DNA of 64,000 nt from positions 20,591 through 84,590 of the forward strand of contig NZ_UFQQ01000022.1 of assembly GCF_900218015.1 (NCBI RefSeq), read 5' to 3'. How positions within the stretch are numbered: the first letter of the stretch is position 1; the number at the start of each line of letters is the position of its first letter. A model generated the notes under the pieces. The model was not told the DNA's origin and ran no database searches. It was given only the letters and a program-made list of their open reading frames with translations. This document shows positions 10,444-20,749 of the stretch, one piece after another. This DNA is from Rhodopseudomonas pentothenatexigens (GTDB taxonomy: Bacteria > Pseudomonadota > Alphaproteobacteria > Rhizobiales > Xanthobacteraceae). The position numbers and the translations under genes are program-made.

Positions 10444-11544
10444 CTAGGTGCCTGCGACGCGGCCGACCACGTCGGCGAGCCGTTCGGCAGCGTCCAGACG
10501 GCCGATTTGCCGCGCGGAGGCGGCCATTTGGGCGAGTTTGGCCGGATCGGCCGCCAGCGCGGTAATCTCGGCGGCGAGCCGGTCCGGGGTAAAATCCGGT
10601 TGAACGATGCGCAGCGCACCGCCCGCATCGACGAGCACGCCGGCATTGGCGAACTGGTCCTGATCGAGCGCGCCGGGCAGCGGCACCAGGATGCCGGGGC
10701 GGCCGATCGCGGCGAGTTCGGCGACGGTGCCGGCACCCGAGCGCGACACCACGAGCTGGCTCGACGCCAGCCGCTGCGGCAGATCGGTGAAGAACGGCGC
10801 CAGCTCGCAGGTCAGCTGCAATCGGTCGTACACCGCACGGACGCGGGCCATGTCCTCGTCGCGGACCTGCTGGGTCAGGACCAGCCGGCGCAGCAGCGCC
10901 GGGTCGAGCTTCTGCAGCGCCGGCGGCACGATGTCGGCCATCACCCGGGCGCCCTGGCTGCCGCCGAATACCAGCACCCGCAGCGGCCCGTCGGCGGCCG
11001 GCGGGTCGTAGGCGACGGTCGCAGCCTCGGCGACGGCCGGACGGATCGGATTACCGGTATTGCTGATCTTGGACGCGAGCGCCGGCCAAGCGGTCTCGTG
11101 GCCGGGAAAGCCGGTGGCGATGGCATCGACCCGCGGCGCCAGGAAGCGGTTGGCGCGGCCCATCACCGCATTCTGCTCGTGGATCAGGGTCGGCACCTTG
11201 CGCCAGGTCGCGGCGAGTAGCGGCGGCAGTGTCGGATAGCCGCCGAACCCGACCACCGCGGCCGGCTTCAGCCGTCCGATCAGATTGAAAGCCAGCAGCG
11301 CGCCGGAGCCGAGCTTCAGCGCGGTCTTCGCCAGCGCCCACGGGGTTCGGCCGCGCACCGTTTCGCTCGGCACCACGTCGGTGGTCTCGGCGGTGAACAG
11401 CCCGCTGTAGCGGGTGGCGCGATGATCGGTGACCAACCGGACGCGGTAGCCGCGCCGGATCAGCACCGCGCCGAGCGCCTCGGCCGGAAACAGATGGCCG
11501 CCGGTGCCGCCGGCGGCGAGCAGGATCAGGGGTGCGTCGGTCAT
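10444..11544 (-). CDS. murG: Lipid II synthase MurG (UDP-GlcNAc transferase)
   Basis: Transfers GlcNAc from UDP-GlcNAc onto lipid I at the inner face of the membrane to give lipid II. The 366 residues show the N-terminal loop LLAAGGTGGHLFPAEAL, the second glycine loop VVGFGGYPTLPPLLAA, HEQNAVMGRANRFLA, the third loop VFGGSQGARVM and the donor-binding SRSGAGTVAELAAIGRPGILVPLP. This is GT28 architecture throughout. The ATG at 11544 (MTDAPLILLAAGG) with GTGAGG upstream is preferred over a longer frame. ftsW ends four bases upstream, so the two genes are likely co-translated. Confidence 0.97.
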   Translation of the reverse strand: MTDAPLILLAAGGTGGHLFPAEALGAVLIRRGYRVRLVTDHRATRYSGLFTAETTDVVPSETVRGRTPWALAKTALKLGSGALLAFNLIGRLKPAAVVGFGGYPTLPPLLAATWRKVPTLIHEQNAVMGRANRFLAPRVDAIATGFPGHETAWPALASKISNTGNPIRPAVAEAATVAYDPPAADGPLRVLVFGGSQGARVMADIVPPALQKLDPALLRRLVLTQQVRDEDMARVRAVYDRLQLTCELAPFFTDLPQRLASSQLVVSRSGAGTVAELAAIGRPGILVPLPGALDQDQFANAGVLVDAGGALRIVQPDFTPDRLAAEITALAADPAKLAQMAASARQIGRLDAAERLADVVGRVAGT

Positions 11545-11548
11545 GGCC

Positions 11549-12691
11549 TCACGCGTAGCTTCCCGCCGCCTCGATCGCATTGACCTCGGTCTTGGGGCGC
11601 TGCCGCGTCAGTGCCAGCATCATGCCGACGCCGTAGGCCAGCGACACCATCGACGAGCCGCCATAGGAGATGAACGGCAGCGTCATCCCCTTGGCCGGGA
11701 TCAGTTGCAGGTTGACCGCCATGTTGATCGCGGCCTGGATGCCGAACAGGATCGCCAGCCCGGAGGCAGCGAAGCGCGAGAACAGATCCTCGCTGCGATA
11801 GGCGCGCGACAGCGTGCGCAGCACGATGAAGGCGAACAGCGCCAGCAGCGCCAGGCACAGCACGATGCCGAATTCTTCGCCGGCGACGGCGAACACGAAG
11901 TCGGTGTGGCTGTCCGGCAGGTTGCGCTTGGCGATGCCTTCGCCGGGGCCGAGGCCGAACCAGCTGCCGTTGCTGAACGCCTCGCTCGCCATGTCGACCT
12001 GGAAGGTGTCGCCGGAGGCCGGATTCATGAAGCGCTTGATGCGCCCGGCGACGTGCGGGACGAACAGATAGGCGGTGAACAGCCCGCCGGCCGCGACGCC
12101 GGCGAGCCCGAACACCCACACGATCCGCATTCCGGCGATGAAGAACAGCGCGCCCCACACCATCAGCACCAGCATGGTCTGGCCGAAATCCGGCTCCAGC
12201 ACCAACAGCGACACCAGCGTCAGCAGCAGCATCATCGCCATCGAGGTCGCCGGCATTTCCGGCCGCCGCGCCGCTTCCGAGAACAGCCAGGCGGCGAGGA
12301 CGACGAACGACGGCTTGGCGATCTCCGAGGCCTGGATGTTGATGCCGATCAGCGTGATCCAGCGCCGCGCGCCCTTCACTTCCGGCCCGAACAGCAGCGT
12401 CGCCACGATCAGCGCGACCGACAGCCCGAACACCAGCAGCGCCGAGCGCCGGATCTGCCGCGGCGACAGGAACGACACCCCGATCAGCACGATCAGCGAC
12501 GGCGCCAGGAACAGGACATGGCGATTGAAGAAGTGGAACGGATCGAGCCCGATCCGGGTCGCGACCGGCGGCGACGCCGCCAGCGACAGGATCACGCCCG
12601 CCAGCATCAGTGCGATCAGCGCCACCAGCAGCACGCGGTCGACGGTCCACCACCATTCGGTGAACGGGGTGCGTTGGTCACGGGAGATCAT
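11549..12691 (-). CDS. ftsW: Lipid II polymerase FtsW (SEDS family)
   Basis: Divisome peptidoglycan glycosyltransferase that works as a pair with FtsI. The 380 residues contain about ten transmembrane helices. The first comes after TEWWWTVDRV, with LFLAPSLIVLIGVSFL and RRWITLIGINIQASEIAKPSFV following. The large loop motif VLEPDFGQTMLVLMVWG contains the acidic residue typical of the SEDS active site, and the C-terminus has KGMTLPFISYGGSSMVSLAYGVG. The ATG at 12691 fits the cytoplasmic N-terminus. The upstream 261 bases before it contain an intergenic repeat. Confidence 0.96.
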   Translation of the reverse strand: MISRDQRTPFTEWWWTVDRVLLVALIALMLAGVILSLAASPPVATRIGLDPFHFFNRHVLFLAPSLIVLIGVSFLSPRQIRRSALLVFGLSVALIVATLLFGPEVKGARRWITLIGINIQASEIAKPSFVVLAAWLFSEAARRPEMPATSMAMMLLLTLVSLLVLEPDFGQTMLVLMVWGALFFIAGMRIVWVFGLAGVAAGGLFTAYLFVPHVAGRIKRFMNPASGDTFQVDMASEAFSNGSWFGLGPGEGIAKRNLPDSHTDFVFAVAGEEFGIVLCLALLALFAFIVLRTLSRAYRSEDLFSRFAASGLAILFGIQAAINMAVNLQLIPAKGMTLPFISYGGSSMVSLAYGVGMMLALTRQRPKTEVNAIEAAGSYA

Positions 12692-12825
12692 CGGCGATCC
12701 TGGGCAAAGAGATCGCCCATTGGTGCGCCCACGTGGTTGCCAGGGGGTTAATGCTTCGAGGCGGAATTGAGATGTGAACGGGAGAGTCTGTATCGCCGGG
12801 GCACAGCGGTCATCCCGCCATCGTC

Positions 12826-12922
12826 GTCATCCCCGCGAAGGCGGGGATCCAGTATCCCAGAGCCTATCTCTTCAATCGAAAAGCCCTGGAATACTGGGTC
12901 GCCCGCCTGCGCGGGCGATGAC
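12826..12922. repeat. Composite palindromic repeat, family A, copy 1
   Basis: About 97 bases beginning GTCATCCCCGCGAAGGCGGG and ending GCGCGGGCGATGAC. The left hairpin is CCCCGCGAAGGCGGGG and the right one CGCCCGCCTGCGCGGGCG, separated by ATCCAGTATCCCAGAG and a complementary ATACTGGGTC. Nearly the same element recurs at 41059-41179 and, in the other orientation, at 56931-57019. Here it lies in the murD-ftsW gap, so a transcript from murD must read through a large cruciform. Confidence 0.85.
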
Positions 12923-12952
12923 GGGCGTGTGTTTGGCGGCGCAGTGCCGGCG

Positions 12953-14362
12953 TCACACCGCCGCAACACCATCCAGCGCCGTCACCAGCTCACGGAACCT
13001 GGTGCCGCGGATCTCGAAATTGCGGAACTGGTCGAACGAAGCGCAGGCCGGCGACAGCAGCACAACCGGCTGGGTCAGCCCCGACGCCGCGGCATCGCGG
13101 GCGGCGGCCGGCACGGCGGCTTCCAGCGTCTCGCTGATCTCGTACGGCACCCGGCCCTCCAGCGTGGCGGCGAATTCCTGCGCGGCCTCGCCGATCAGGT
13201 AGGCTTTGCGGATGCGCGGGAAATACTCGGCCAGGCTTTCGATGCCGCCGGTCTTCGGCTTGCCGCCGGCGATCCAGAAGATCTCGCCGAACGACGCCAG
13301 CGCCTTCGCGGCCGCATCTGCATTGGTGGCCTTGGAGTCGTTGACGAACAGCGTCGTCCCGTTCTCGCCGACCTGCCGGCCGACCTGCTCCATCCGGTGC
13401 GCGAGACCGGGGAAGCTGCGCAGCCCTTGCTGCAACTGCTCCGGCGATACGCCGAGCGCCAGCACCGTAGCCGCTGCGGCCGCGGCGTTCTGTGCGTTGT
13501 GCAGCCCGCGCAGCGAGCCGATGCCGCCGATCTTAGCGACTTCGGTAGAATTGCCGCCGTCGACGCGGCGAATGGTTTCAAGATCGGAGGTGATGCCGGA
13601 CGTAACCGGCCCCTGCACCGACATCCGCACCACGCGCTTGCCGGCGCGCTCGATCCGGTCTGCGGCGGCGCGGCCGAAGTCGTCGTCGACGCCGATGATC
13701 GCGGTGCCGCCGTCCTGCACGCCGGCGACCAGCCGCTCCTTCACCGCGGCGTAGTGCTCGATGGTGCCGTGGCGGTCGATGTGATCCTCGGTGACGTTGA
13801 GCAGGATGCCGACGGTGGGATCGAGCGACGGCGTCAGGTCGATCTGATACGACGACATCTCGATCACGTGGACGCGGCCGTCCTTCGGCGGCTCCAGCGA
13901 CAGGATCGCGGTGCCGATATTGCCACCGAGCTGGGTATCCCAGCCGGCCTCGCGCAGCAGATGCGCGATCAGCGCCGTCGTGGTCGATTTGCCGTTGGTA
14001 CCGGTGATGGCGACGAACGGCGCGTGCGGCGCATGCGCCTTGCGCTCGCGGCAGAACAGCTCGACGTCGCCGATCACTTCGACGCCGGCCTCCTGCGCCT
14101 TCAGCACGGTCCAATGCGGCGTCGGATGCGTCAGCGGCACGCCGGGCGTCAGCACCAGGGCGGAGAAATTGGTCCACGGCAGATTGCGCAGATCGGCGGT
14201 GATGAAGCCGGCCTGCGCCGCCTCGACCATGCGGTCGAGATTGTCGTCGCACGCGATCACTTCGGCGCCGCCGGCCTTCAACGCATGGCAGCTCGCCAGC
14301 CCCGACCCGCCGAGCCCGAACACCGCGACCGAGGCGCCGGCGAAGGAGGTGACGGGGATCAT
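12953..14362 (-). CDS. murD: UDP-N-acetylmuramoylalanine--D-glutamate ligase MurD
   Basis: Adds D-glutamate to UDP-MurNAc-L-Ala using ATP. The 469 residues show the N-terminal fold [19 protein letters not shown], the ATP loop [19 protein letters not shown] near 118-136, [24 protein letters not shown] and the domain-three [12 protein letters not shown]. Further on are [10 protein letters not shown] and [17 protein letters not shown], which contains the conserved DSKATN box of MurD. The ATG at 14362 keeps the first beta strand. The gene lies between mraY and ftsW with a repeat in each gap. Confidence 0.97.
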   Translation of the reverse strand: MIPVTSFAGASVAVFGLGGSGLASCHALKAGGAEVIACDDNLDRMVEAAQAGFITADLRNLPWTNFSALVLTPGVPLTHPTPHWTVLKAQEAGVEVIGDVELFCRERKAHAPHAPFVAITGTNGKSTTTALIAHLLREAGWDTQLGGNIGTAILSLEPPKDGRVHVIEMSSYQIDLTPSLDPTVGILLNVTEDHIDRHGTIEHYAAVKERLVAGVQDGGTAIIGVDDDFGRAAADRIERAGKRVVRMSVQGPVTSGITSDLETIRRVDGGNSTEVAKIGGIGSLRGLHNAQNAAAAAATVLALGVSPEQLQQGLRSFPGLAHRMEQVGRQVGENGTTLFVNDSKATNADAAAKALASFGEIFWIAGGKPKTGGIESLAEYFPRIRKAYLIGEAAQEFAATLEGRVPYEISETLEAAVPAAARDAAASGLTQPVVLLSPACASFDQFRNFEIRGTRFRELVTALDGVAAV

Positions 14363-14387
14363 GCTGACGCTCCGACTACAAGGACGA

Positions 14388-14485
14388 CCTCATCCTGAGG
14401 AGCACGCGCCAGCGCGCGTCTCGAAGGATGATTATTTGGCACATCCTTCGAGACGCGGCCCTGCGGACCGCTCCTCAGGATGAGG
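14388..14485. repeat. Large inverted repeat, family C
   Basis: CCTCATCCTGAGGAGCACGC at the left end pairs with GCGGACCGCTCCTCAGGATG near the right end, and CGTCTCGAAGGATG pairs internally with CATCCTTCGAGACG. The whole forms a nearly perfect hairpin of roughly 40 base pairs in the 151-base mraY-murD gap. Elements of this form are widespread between genes in Bradyrhizobiaceae, from general knowledge. Confidence 0.85.
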
Positions 14486-14513
14486 CTGTGCCTACTCGAT
14501 CGCATTAACAACA

Positions 14514-15599
14514 TCACCGCAGCTTCAGCGTCGACAGGCCGGCGAGCGCCAGCATCACCGCGATGATCCAGAACCGGATCACGATCTGCGGTTCGGTCCA
14601 GCCCTTCTGTTCGAAGTGGTGGTGGATCGGCGCCATCTTGAACACGCGCTTGCCGGTGAGCTTGAACGAAGCGACCTGCACGATCACCGACACCGCTTCG
14701 AGCACGAACAAGCCGCCGATCACGGCGAGCACGATCTCGTGCTTCACCGCCACCGCGATCGAGCCGAGCATGCCGCCGAGCGCCAGCGATCCGGTATCGC
14801 CCATGAAGATCGAAGCCGGCGGCGCGTTGAACCACAGAAAGCCCAACCCGGCGCCGAGCAGCGCGCCGCACAGCACCGCCAGTTCGCCGGTGCCGGCGAC
14901 GTAGTTGATCTGCAGATATTCGGCGAACACCGCGTTGCCGGCCAGATACGAGATCAGTCCGAAGCTCGCCGCGGCGATCATCACCGGCACGATGGCGAGG
15001 CCGTCGAGGCCGTCGGTCAGGTTCACCGCATTGCCGGCGCCGACCACCACGAACGCGCCGAACGCCACGAACGCCCAGCCGAGATTGAGCATCACTTCCT
15101 TGAAGAACGGAATCACCAGCGAGCTCGACAGCGGCGCGCGGCCGAGCCACACCAGCGCGAAGCACGCCGCGCCGGCGATGGTGAATTCGATCAGCAGCCG
15201 GGTGCGGCCGGAAATGCCGGCGTGGGTCTGCTTGGTGACTTTCATGTAGTCATCGTAGAAGCCGACGAAGCCGAAGCCGAGCGTCACCGCCAGCACGATC
15301 CAGACATAGGGATTGAGCGGATTGGCCCACAGCACGGTGCCGACCGTCAGCCCGGACAGGATCATCAGGCCGCCCATCGTCGGCGTGCCCTTCTTGGACA
15401 CCAGGTGCGATTGCGGGCCGTCGGTACGAATCGGCTGCCCCTTGCCCTGGCGCAGCCGCAGATTGTCGATGATCCACGGCCCGAACATGAACACGAACAG
15501 CGCCCCGGTCACCATCGCGCCGCCGGTGCGGAAAGTGATGTAGCGGAAGACGTTGAACGCCGGAAACGAGGTGGACAGGTCGATCAACCAATAAAGCAT
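14514..15599 (-). CDS. mraY: Phospho-MurNAc-pentapeptide transferase MraY
   Basis: Makes lipid I by transferring phospho-MurNAc-pentapeptide from UDP to undecaprenyl phosphate. The 361 residues carry about ten transmembrane helices. Family signatures are [30 protein letters not shown] with the paired catalytic aspartates, and [13 protein letters not shown]. The C-terminal [22 protein letters not shown] contains the HHH uridine/metal loop. The ATG at 15599 gives the typical N-terminus [10 protein letters not shown]. murF ends 10 bases upstream. Confidence 0.97.
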   Translation of the reverse strand: MLYWLIDLSTSFPAFNVFRYITFRTGGAMVTGALFVFMFGPWIIDNLRLRQGKGQPIRTDGPQSHLVSKKGTPTMGGLMILSGLTVGTVLWANPLNPYVWIVLAVTLGFGFVGFYDDYMKVTKQTHAGISGRTRLLIEFTIAGAACFALVWLGRAPLSSSLVIPFFKEVMLNLGWAFVAFGAFVVVGAGNAVNLTDGLDGLAIVPVMIAAASFGLISYLAGNAVFAEYLQINYVAGTGELAVLCGALLGAGLGFLWFNAPPASIFMGDTGSLALGGMLGSIAVAVKHEIVLAVIGGLFVLEAVSVIVQVASFKLTGKRVFKMAPIHHHFEQKGWTEPQIVIRFWIIAVMLALAGLSTLKLR

Positions 15600-15609
15600 T
15601 CAAGCCGCC

Positions 15610-17049
15610 TTACACCGCTGCGTCGTCGCGCGCGGCCTTGCCGGGGAAGCGCTTCTCGAGCGCGGTGACAATCGTTTTCATGCGCGATCCGAGCGAACCC
15701 TTCACCATCACGGCGTCGCCGGCTCTGATCGCGGCGACGACCTGGGATTCGAGCGCGGCCGCGTCGCCTGCATAGCCCCCTCGTTTGCCGGAGGAAAGGG
15801 CGTCCCACAGATTGCGCATCAACGGTCCGCAGCAGAACACCAGGTCGATGTCGTTGGCCCGCACCGCAGCCGCCAGGTCGCGGTGCAGCTTCGGCCCGGT
15901 CGGGCCGAGTTCGAGCATGTCGCCGAGCACCGCGATCCGGCGGCCCTGCAGCCCGATCTCGGCGCGGCCGAGAACTCCCAGCGCCGCCGCCATCGAGGCC
16001 GGATTGGCATTGTAGCTCTCGTCGATCAGGATCGCTTCGTCGGCGCCGATCCACAGCGGCTTGCGCGCGCCGCGGCCTGCGGCGGGCTGAATCTGCGACA
16101 TCGCCAGCGCGGCGAGCGCGAGGTCGGCGCCGGCGAGGTCGGCGGCGGCGAGCACCGCCAGCGAGTTCAGCGCCATGTGCCGCCCCGGCATGCCGACCTT
16201 GTAGGTGACGTCCTGGCCGAGAATGCTGGCGTGCACCGCCGAGCAGTCGGCATGCAGTGCGACGTCGAGCAGCCGCGCATCGGCCGCGGGATCGGCGCCG
16301 AACGTGACAATGCGGCCGACATTGGCGCGCAACGCATTGGCGCTGAGCCGATCGAACATCGGGGTATCGCGGTTGAGCACCGCGATGCCGCCGGGCTCCA
16401 GCCCCGAGAAGATCTCCGATTTGGCGTCCGCAATGCCTTCGATGCCGGAGAAGAATTCCAGATGCACCGGCTCCACCGTGGTGACGATCGCGATGTGCGG
16501 TCGCACCATCTTCACCAGCGGCTCGATCTCGCCGGCATGGTTCATGCCGATCTCGAAGACTGCAAAGCGCACGCCGGCCGGGCAGCGCGCCAGCGTCAAC
16601 GGGACGCCCCAGTGATTGTTGAACGACGCCACCGAGGCGTGGGTCGGGCCTTGCGCGCCGAGCACGCCGCGCAGGCCTTCCTTGGTCGAGGTCTTGCCGA
16701 CCGAGCCGGTGACCGCGATCACCTTGGCCGACAGCCGGGACCGCGCCGCGATGCCGAGCCGGCGCAGGCCTTCGAGCACGTCGTCGACCACCAGCAGCGG
16801 CGCGTCGGCGGCGAATTTGGCGCGCTGTGCCTTCTCGACGACGGCCAGCGCAGCGCCGGCGTTGAGCGCCGCCGCGACGAAGTCGTGGCCGTCATGGACG
16901 TCGCCCTTGATCGCGAAGTAAGCGTCGCCCGGCGCCAGCGTGCGGCTGTCGATCGAGATCCCGAACACGTCGCGCGGCAACGTGCCACTGCGCGTCGCGG
17001 CCATCGCCTCCGCCATCGCGTCGGAGGTCCAAAGCGGTTCTGTGCTCAT
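15610..17049 (-). CDS. murF: UDP-MurNAc-tripeptide--D-Ala-D-Ala ligase MurF
   Basis: Adds the D-Ala-D-Ala dipeptide made by Ddl, completing the UDP-MurNAc-pentapeptide. The 479 residues show the N-terminal ISIDSRTLAPGDAYFAIKGD, the ATP loop AVTGSVGKTSTKEGL near 112-126 (Ser where many homologues have Thr), SFNNHWGVPLTLA, EIGMNHAGEI and the C-terminal DESYNANPASMAAAL and GDMLELGP. The gene starts with an ATG that overlaps the murE stop as ATGA. Confidence 0.97.
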   Translation of the reverse strand: MSTEPLWTSDAMAEAMAATRSGTLPRDVFGISIDSRTLAPGDAYFAIKGDVHDGHDFVAAALNAGAALAVVEKAQRAKFAADAPLLVVDDVLEGLRRLGIAARSRLSAKVIAVTGSVGKTSTKEGLRGVLGAQGPTHASVASFNNHWGVPLTLARCPAGVRFAVFEIGMNHAGEIEPLVKMVRPHIAIVTTVEPVHLEFFSGIEGIADAKSEIFSGLEPGGIAVLNRDTPMFDRLSANALRANVGRIVTFGADPAADARLLDVALHADCSAVHASILGQDVTYKVGMPGRHMALNSLAVLAAADLAGADLALAALAMSQIQPAAGRGARKPLWIGADEAILIDESYNANPASMAAALGVLGRAEIGLQGRRIAVLGDMLELGPTGPKLHRDLAAAVRANDIDLVFCCGPLMRNLWDALSSGKRGGYAGDAAALESQVVAAIRAGDAVMVKGSLGSRMKTIVTALEKRFPGKAARDDAAV

Positions 17050-18503
17050 GCGGCGCTCGCTGACAGCGCCGCTCTGGCGGCGTCGTGATCGCTGAACGGC
17101 AGCACGCGGTCGCCCACGATCTGCCCGGTCTCGTGGCCCTTGCCGGCGATCAGCAGCGCATCGCCCGGCTGCAATTCGCCGATCGCGGTGCGGATCGCTT
17201 CGGCGCGGTCGCCGATCTCGCGCGCGCCGGGGGCGGCGGCGAGAATGGCCGCGCGGATCGCGGCCGGATCTTCGTTGCGCGGATTGTCGTCGGTGACGAT
17301 CGCGGCGTCGGCGTGCTCGGCCGCGATCGCGCCCATCAGCGGCCGCTTGCCGGCGTCGCGGTCGCCGCCGGCGCCGAACACGACGACCAGCCTGCGCTTG
17401 GCATAGGGCCGCAGCGCCTGCAGCGTCTTGGCGAGCGCATCGGGCTTGTGCGCGTAGTCGACGAACACCGGCGCGCCGCCCCGGGCGCCGACCAGGTCGA
17501 GCCGGCCCGGCGCGCCTTCGAGATGTTCGAGCGCGGCGAAGCTCGCCGCCGCATCACCGCCGGTGCCGATCACCAGACCAGCCGCGACCAGCGCATTCTC
17601 GATCTGGAATTCGCCGACCAGCGGCAGCTTGACCGCAGAGCGCCGCCCCTCGTGCTCGATCGTGAGCCTCTGTGCGAAGCCCTCGACTACGGCGTCGATC
17701 AGCCTGATGCCCGCGCCCGGATCGCCGTTGCGGCCGATGGTGATCAGCCGCAGGCCGCGCGCGCGCGCCGCTTCGATCACTTCAGAAGAACAATCGTGAT
17801 CGGCGGAGATCACCGCAGCGCCGCCGTCCTGCACCAGATTGCGGAACAGCCGCAGCTTGGCGTTCAGATAGTGCGCGACGTCGGGGTGATAGTCCATGTG
17901 ATCGCGCGACAGATTGGTGAAGCCGCCGGCGGCGACGCGGACGCCGTCGAGCCGGAACTGATCGAGCCCGTGCGACGAGGCTTCCAGCGCCAGATGGGTG
18001 ACGCCCTCTCCTGCGATCTCGTCGAGCGAGCGATGCAGCGCGATCGGGTCGGGCGTCGTCAGCGAGCCGTAGACGCTGCGGGTCGGCGTCACCAGGCCGA
18101 TGGTGCCGATGCTGGCGGAGGCGCGGCCGAGTCGCTGCCAGATCTGCCGGGTGAAGGCCGCGACCGATGTCTTGCCGCTGGTGCCGGTGACCGCGGCGAT
18201 CACGCCCGGCTGACGCGGGTAGAACCGCGCCGCGGCCTGCGCCAGCCCCAGCCGCGGATTGCCGAGCTGCACGAACGGCACCGCCAGGTCGCCGTCCGGC
18301 CGATGCGCGCCTGCGATCGCGACTGCGCCGGCCGCCACCGCCGCCGCGACGAAGCGGGCGCCGTCGGTCTTGGCGCCGGCGATCGCAAAGAACAGATCGC
18401 CCGGTTGCACCGCGCGGCTGTCGACGGCGAGACCGCCGATGGCGAGGTCGGCCGCCGGCGCGGCGATCTCGGCCTCGTCGCTGAAGAGGTCGCGGAGCTT
18501 CAT
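17046..18503 (-). CDS. murE: UDP-MurNAc-dipeptide--meso-diaminopimelate ligase MurE
   Basis: Adds the third residue of the stem peptide. The 485 residues include GLAVDSRAVQPGDLFFAIAG, the ATP loop AVTGTSGKTSVAAF (GTSGKTS instead of the commoner GTNGKTT), LTTPDPIALH, EASSHGLDQFRLDGV and GAGGDRDAGKRPLMG. The motif VTDDNPRNEDP contains the DNPR box that marks meso-diaminopimelate specificity, so a Gram-negative type of peptidoglycan is expected. It overlaps murF by four bases and lies 111 bases after ftsI. Confidence 0.97.
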   Translation of the reverse strand: MKLRDLFSDEAEIAAPAADLAIGGLAVDSRAVQPGDLFFAIAGAKTDGARFVAAAVAAGAVAIAGAHRPDGDLAVPFVQLGNPRLGLAQAAARFYPRQPGVIAAVTGTSGKTSVAAFTRQIWQRLGRASASIGTIGLVTPTRSVYGSLTTPDPIALHRSLDEIAGEGVTHLALEASSHGLDQFRLDGVRVAAGGFTNLSRDHMDYHPDVAHYLNAKLRLFRNLVQDGGAAVISADHDCSSEVIEAARARGLRLITIGRNGDPGAGIRLIDAVVEGFAQRLTIEHEGRRSAVKLPLVGEFQIENALVAAGLVIGTGGDAAASFAALEHLEGAPGRLDLVGARGGAPVFVDYAHKPDALAKTLQALRPYAKRRLVVVFGAGGDRDAGKRPLMGAIAAEHADAAIVTDDNPRNEDPAAIRAAILAAAPGAREIGDRAEAIRTAIGELQPGDALLIAGKGHETGQIVGDRVLPFSDHDAARAALSASAA

Positions 18504-18614
18504 GGTCCTCGGGCGTCCGATTCGAGACAGGTGTTCTCACGCCTGCGAGGCTTTTAGCGCAAGCGGGGCGCAGCGCAACTCGGCGGAAAACCGCCCGCCC
18601 GGCTCAATCGGGCG

Positions 18615-20369
18615 TTACTGACCGGCCCGCGATGCCGCAAGAATAAGGCGGTCCGGCGGCGGCAGGTCGAACCGCGGCTCGATTCCGAGCAGCGGCGCGA
18701 TTCGCTCGATCACCTTGCCGCCGGTCGGCACCGCGTTCCAGCCCGAGGTGATGAAGCCGTGGGTTTCCGGCAGCGCCTTCGGCTCGTCGAGCATCACCAG
18801 CACCTGGAATTGCGGATCGTCCGCCGGCAGGATCGCGGTGAACGAATTCAGCACCTGCTTCTTGGCGTAGCGGCCGTTGATCACCTTCTCCGAGGTGCCG
18901 GTCTTGCCGCCGATGTAGTAGCCCCTGGCGATCTGGTCCGCGGTCTTGGCGGTGCCGACCTCGGCGTTGAGCCGCATCAGGTAGCGGATCTTGTCGCTTG
19001 TTTCCTTCCTGACCACGCGCTTGGCGAGCTTCAGCGCGTCTTCCTCGCTGCGCTTCAGGAAGGTCGGCGGGATCAGATAGCCGCCGTTGACCATGGCGTT
19101 GATGCCCATCACCGCCTGCAGCGGAGCCACCGCGACGCCGTGGCCGAACGAGATGGTGATGGTGTTGAGTTCGCTCCAGCGTTTCGGCACGATCGGCGAC
19201 GCGCTTTCCGGCAGCTCGGTGCGCAGCCGGTCGAGCTGGCCGACCTTCTTCAAAAACGCCTTGTGGGCGTCGACGCCCATCGACAGCGCGATCCGCGCCG
19301 CGCCGACGTTCGACGAATAGGTGAACACTTCCGACAGTGAGATCGCCCGGCCCATGTTGTGGGAGTCGTGGATCGCGAACTTGCCGTAGTGCAGCGGCCC
19401 GCGCGCGTCGTACATCGAATGCAGGTTCGCCTTGCCGGCATCGAGCGCCATCGCCAGCGTCAGCGTCTTGAAGGTCGAGCCCATCTCGTACACGCCGGTG
19501 GTCAGCCGGTTGATGCGATCGGGGTCGTTGGCTTCGCGCGGATTGTTCGGATCGAAATCCGGCAGCGACACCATCGCGACGATCTCGCCGGTCTTGACGT
19601 TGGAGACCAGGCCCGAGGCCGCCTTGGCGCTGTATTTCTCCTTGGCCTTGAGCAGTTCGTCGCGCAGCGCGTGGGTGACTCGGACGTCGAGCGCCAGTTC
19701 GATCGGCCGCTGCATCCGGTCGGACGCGAAACCGGCGCGGTGCAGGTCGGCGAGCCCATTGTTGTCGAGCCACTTCTCGATGCCGGCGATGCCCTGGTTG
19801 TCGATGTTGACCAGGCCGATCAGATGCGACACCTCGGCGGCGTTGGGATAGACGCGCTTGTTCTCACGCAGAAAGCCGATGCCGGGGATGCCGAGCTTCT
19901 TGATCTCGGCCTGCTGCCGCGGCGTGATTTCGCGCTTCAGCCAGACGAAGCCCTTCTTCGACGCCAGCCGCTCGCGCACCTCCGGGGTTTCGAGGTCGGG
20001 CAGCGTCGCGGTGAGCAGCTCGACCGCCTCGTCCTGGTCGATGATCCGGCGCGGCTCGCCGAACAGCGACGGCGTCTTGACGTCGGTGGCCAGGATCTGG
20101 CCGTTGCGGTCGACGATGTCCGGCCGCGCGGTGGCGACCGCGTCCTGCGAGACGCCGCGACGGGCGCCGTGATTGTCGCCGAACACCGCGATCGTCATCA
20201 GTTTGAACGCGATCACGCCGTACACCGCGGCGAACGCGATCATCGCCAGCCCGACGCGGGCGCGCGCCTTGGCGTCGCGATCGACCTCGCGGCCGTAGAT
20301 CAGGCTGCGGATCAGCCGCTGGTGCCATTTGACGTGGTGGCCGACGAGCGGCAATGCGGGTTCGGTCAC
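18615..20369 (-). CDS. ftsI: Division transpeptidase FtsI (PBP3)
   Basis: Class B penicillin-binding protein that cross-links septal peptidoglycan as the partner of FtsW. It has 584 residues. A short cytoplasmic segment precedes one helix ([20 protein letters not shown]), followed by the pedestal domain and the transpeptidase domain. The catalytic motifs are STFK with the serine near residue 298 (in [15 protein letters not shown]), SSN in [15 protein letters not shown] and KTGT in [12 protein letters not shown]. The start is a GTG at 20369, overlapping the ftsL stop as GTGA; the longer upstream frame is Arg-rich noise. Confidence 0.96.
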   Translation of the reverse strand: MTEPALPLVGHHVKWHQRLIRSLIYGREVDRDAKARARVGLAMIAFAAVYGVIAFKLMTIAVFGDNHGARRGVSQDAVATARPDIVDRNGQILATDVKTPSLFGEPRRIIDQDEAVELLTATLPDLETPEVRERLASKKGFVWLKREITPRQQAEIKKLGIPGIGFLRENKRVYPNAAEVSHLIGLVNIDNQGIAGIEKWLDNNGLADLHRAGFASDRMQRPIELALDVRVTHALRDELLKAKEKYSAKAASGLVSNVKTGEIVAMVSLPDFDPNNPREANDPDRINRLTTGVYEMGSTFKTLTLAMALDAGKANLHSMYDARGPLHYGKFAIHDSHNMGRAISLSEVFTYSSNVGAARIALSMGVDAHKAFLKKVGQLDRLRTELPESASPIVPKRWSELNTITISFGHGVAVAPLQAVMGINAMVNGGYLIPPTFLKRSEEDALKLAKRVVRKETSDKIRYLMRLNAEVGTAKTADQIARGYYIGGKTGTSEKVINGRYAKKQVLNSFTAILPADDPQFQVLVMLDEPKALPETHGFITSGWNAVPTGGKVIERIAPLLGIEPRFDLPPPDRLILAASRAGQ

Positions 20370-20749
20370 TGGACGGGCTCCGGAGCCGGCAGCGAGCCGG
20401 TGACGATGTCGGGATCGATTTTCTCGATCATCGAGGCGATCGGATCGGGAGCGTTGGGATCGACGATCGCCGGCGGGCGCTCGGGCAGGTTCTTGAGCTG
20501 ATCGAATTGCCGTGCCGACACCGGCTTCAGCTTGAGGTGACGGGCGGCGAGCCCCTGCAGCCGGCCCGGCGAGTCGAGCTTGGCCCATTCGGCGCGCAGC
20601 CGCGCGATCGCCTCGCGCTCCTTGCGCAGCTCGGCCTGGATCTGCAGCACCTTCTCGGTGCGGACCGTGGACTCCATCTTGATCCGGTAGACATAGGCCG
20701 CGGCGAACACCAGCATGCCGATCACCAGCACATGCACCAGGCGCATCAT
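20366..20749 (-). CDS. ftsL: Cell division protein FtsL-like
   Basis: A 127-residue bitopic protein. [23 protein letters not shown] provides one transmembrane helix right after the start. It is followed by a heptad-like Arg/Glu-rich region ([20 protein letters not shown]) suited to a coiled coil with FtsB. The C-terminus is Pro-rich. The sequence is poorly conserved, as is normal for FtsL, so the call leans on topology and on its place between rsmH and ftsI. The ATG at 20749 overlaps the rsmH stop as ATGA, which decides it over the in-frame ATG at 20785. Confidence 0.88.
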   Translation of the reverse strand: MMRLVHVLVIGMLVFAAAYVYRIKMESTVRTEKVLQIQAELRKEREAIARLRAEWAKLDSPGRLQGLAARHLKLKPVSARQFDQLKNLPERPPAIVDPNAPDPIASMIEKIDPDIVTGSLPAPEPVQ

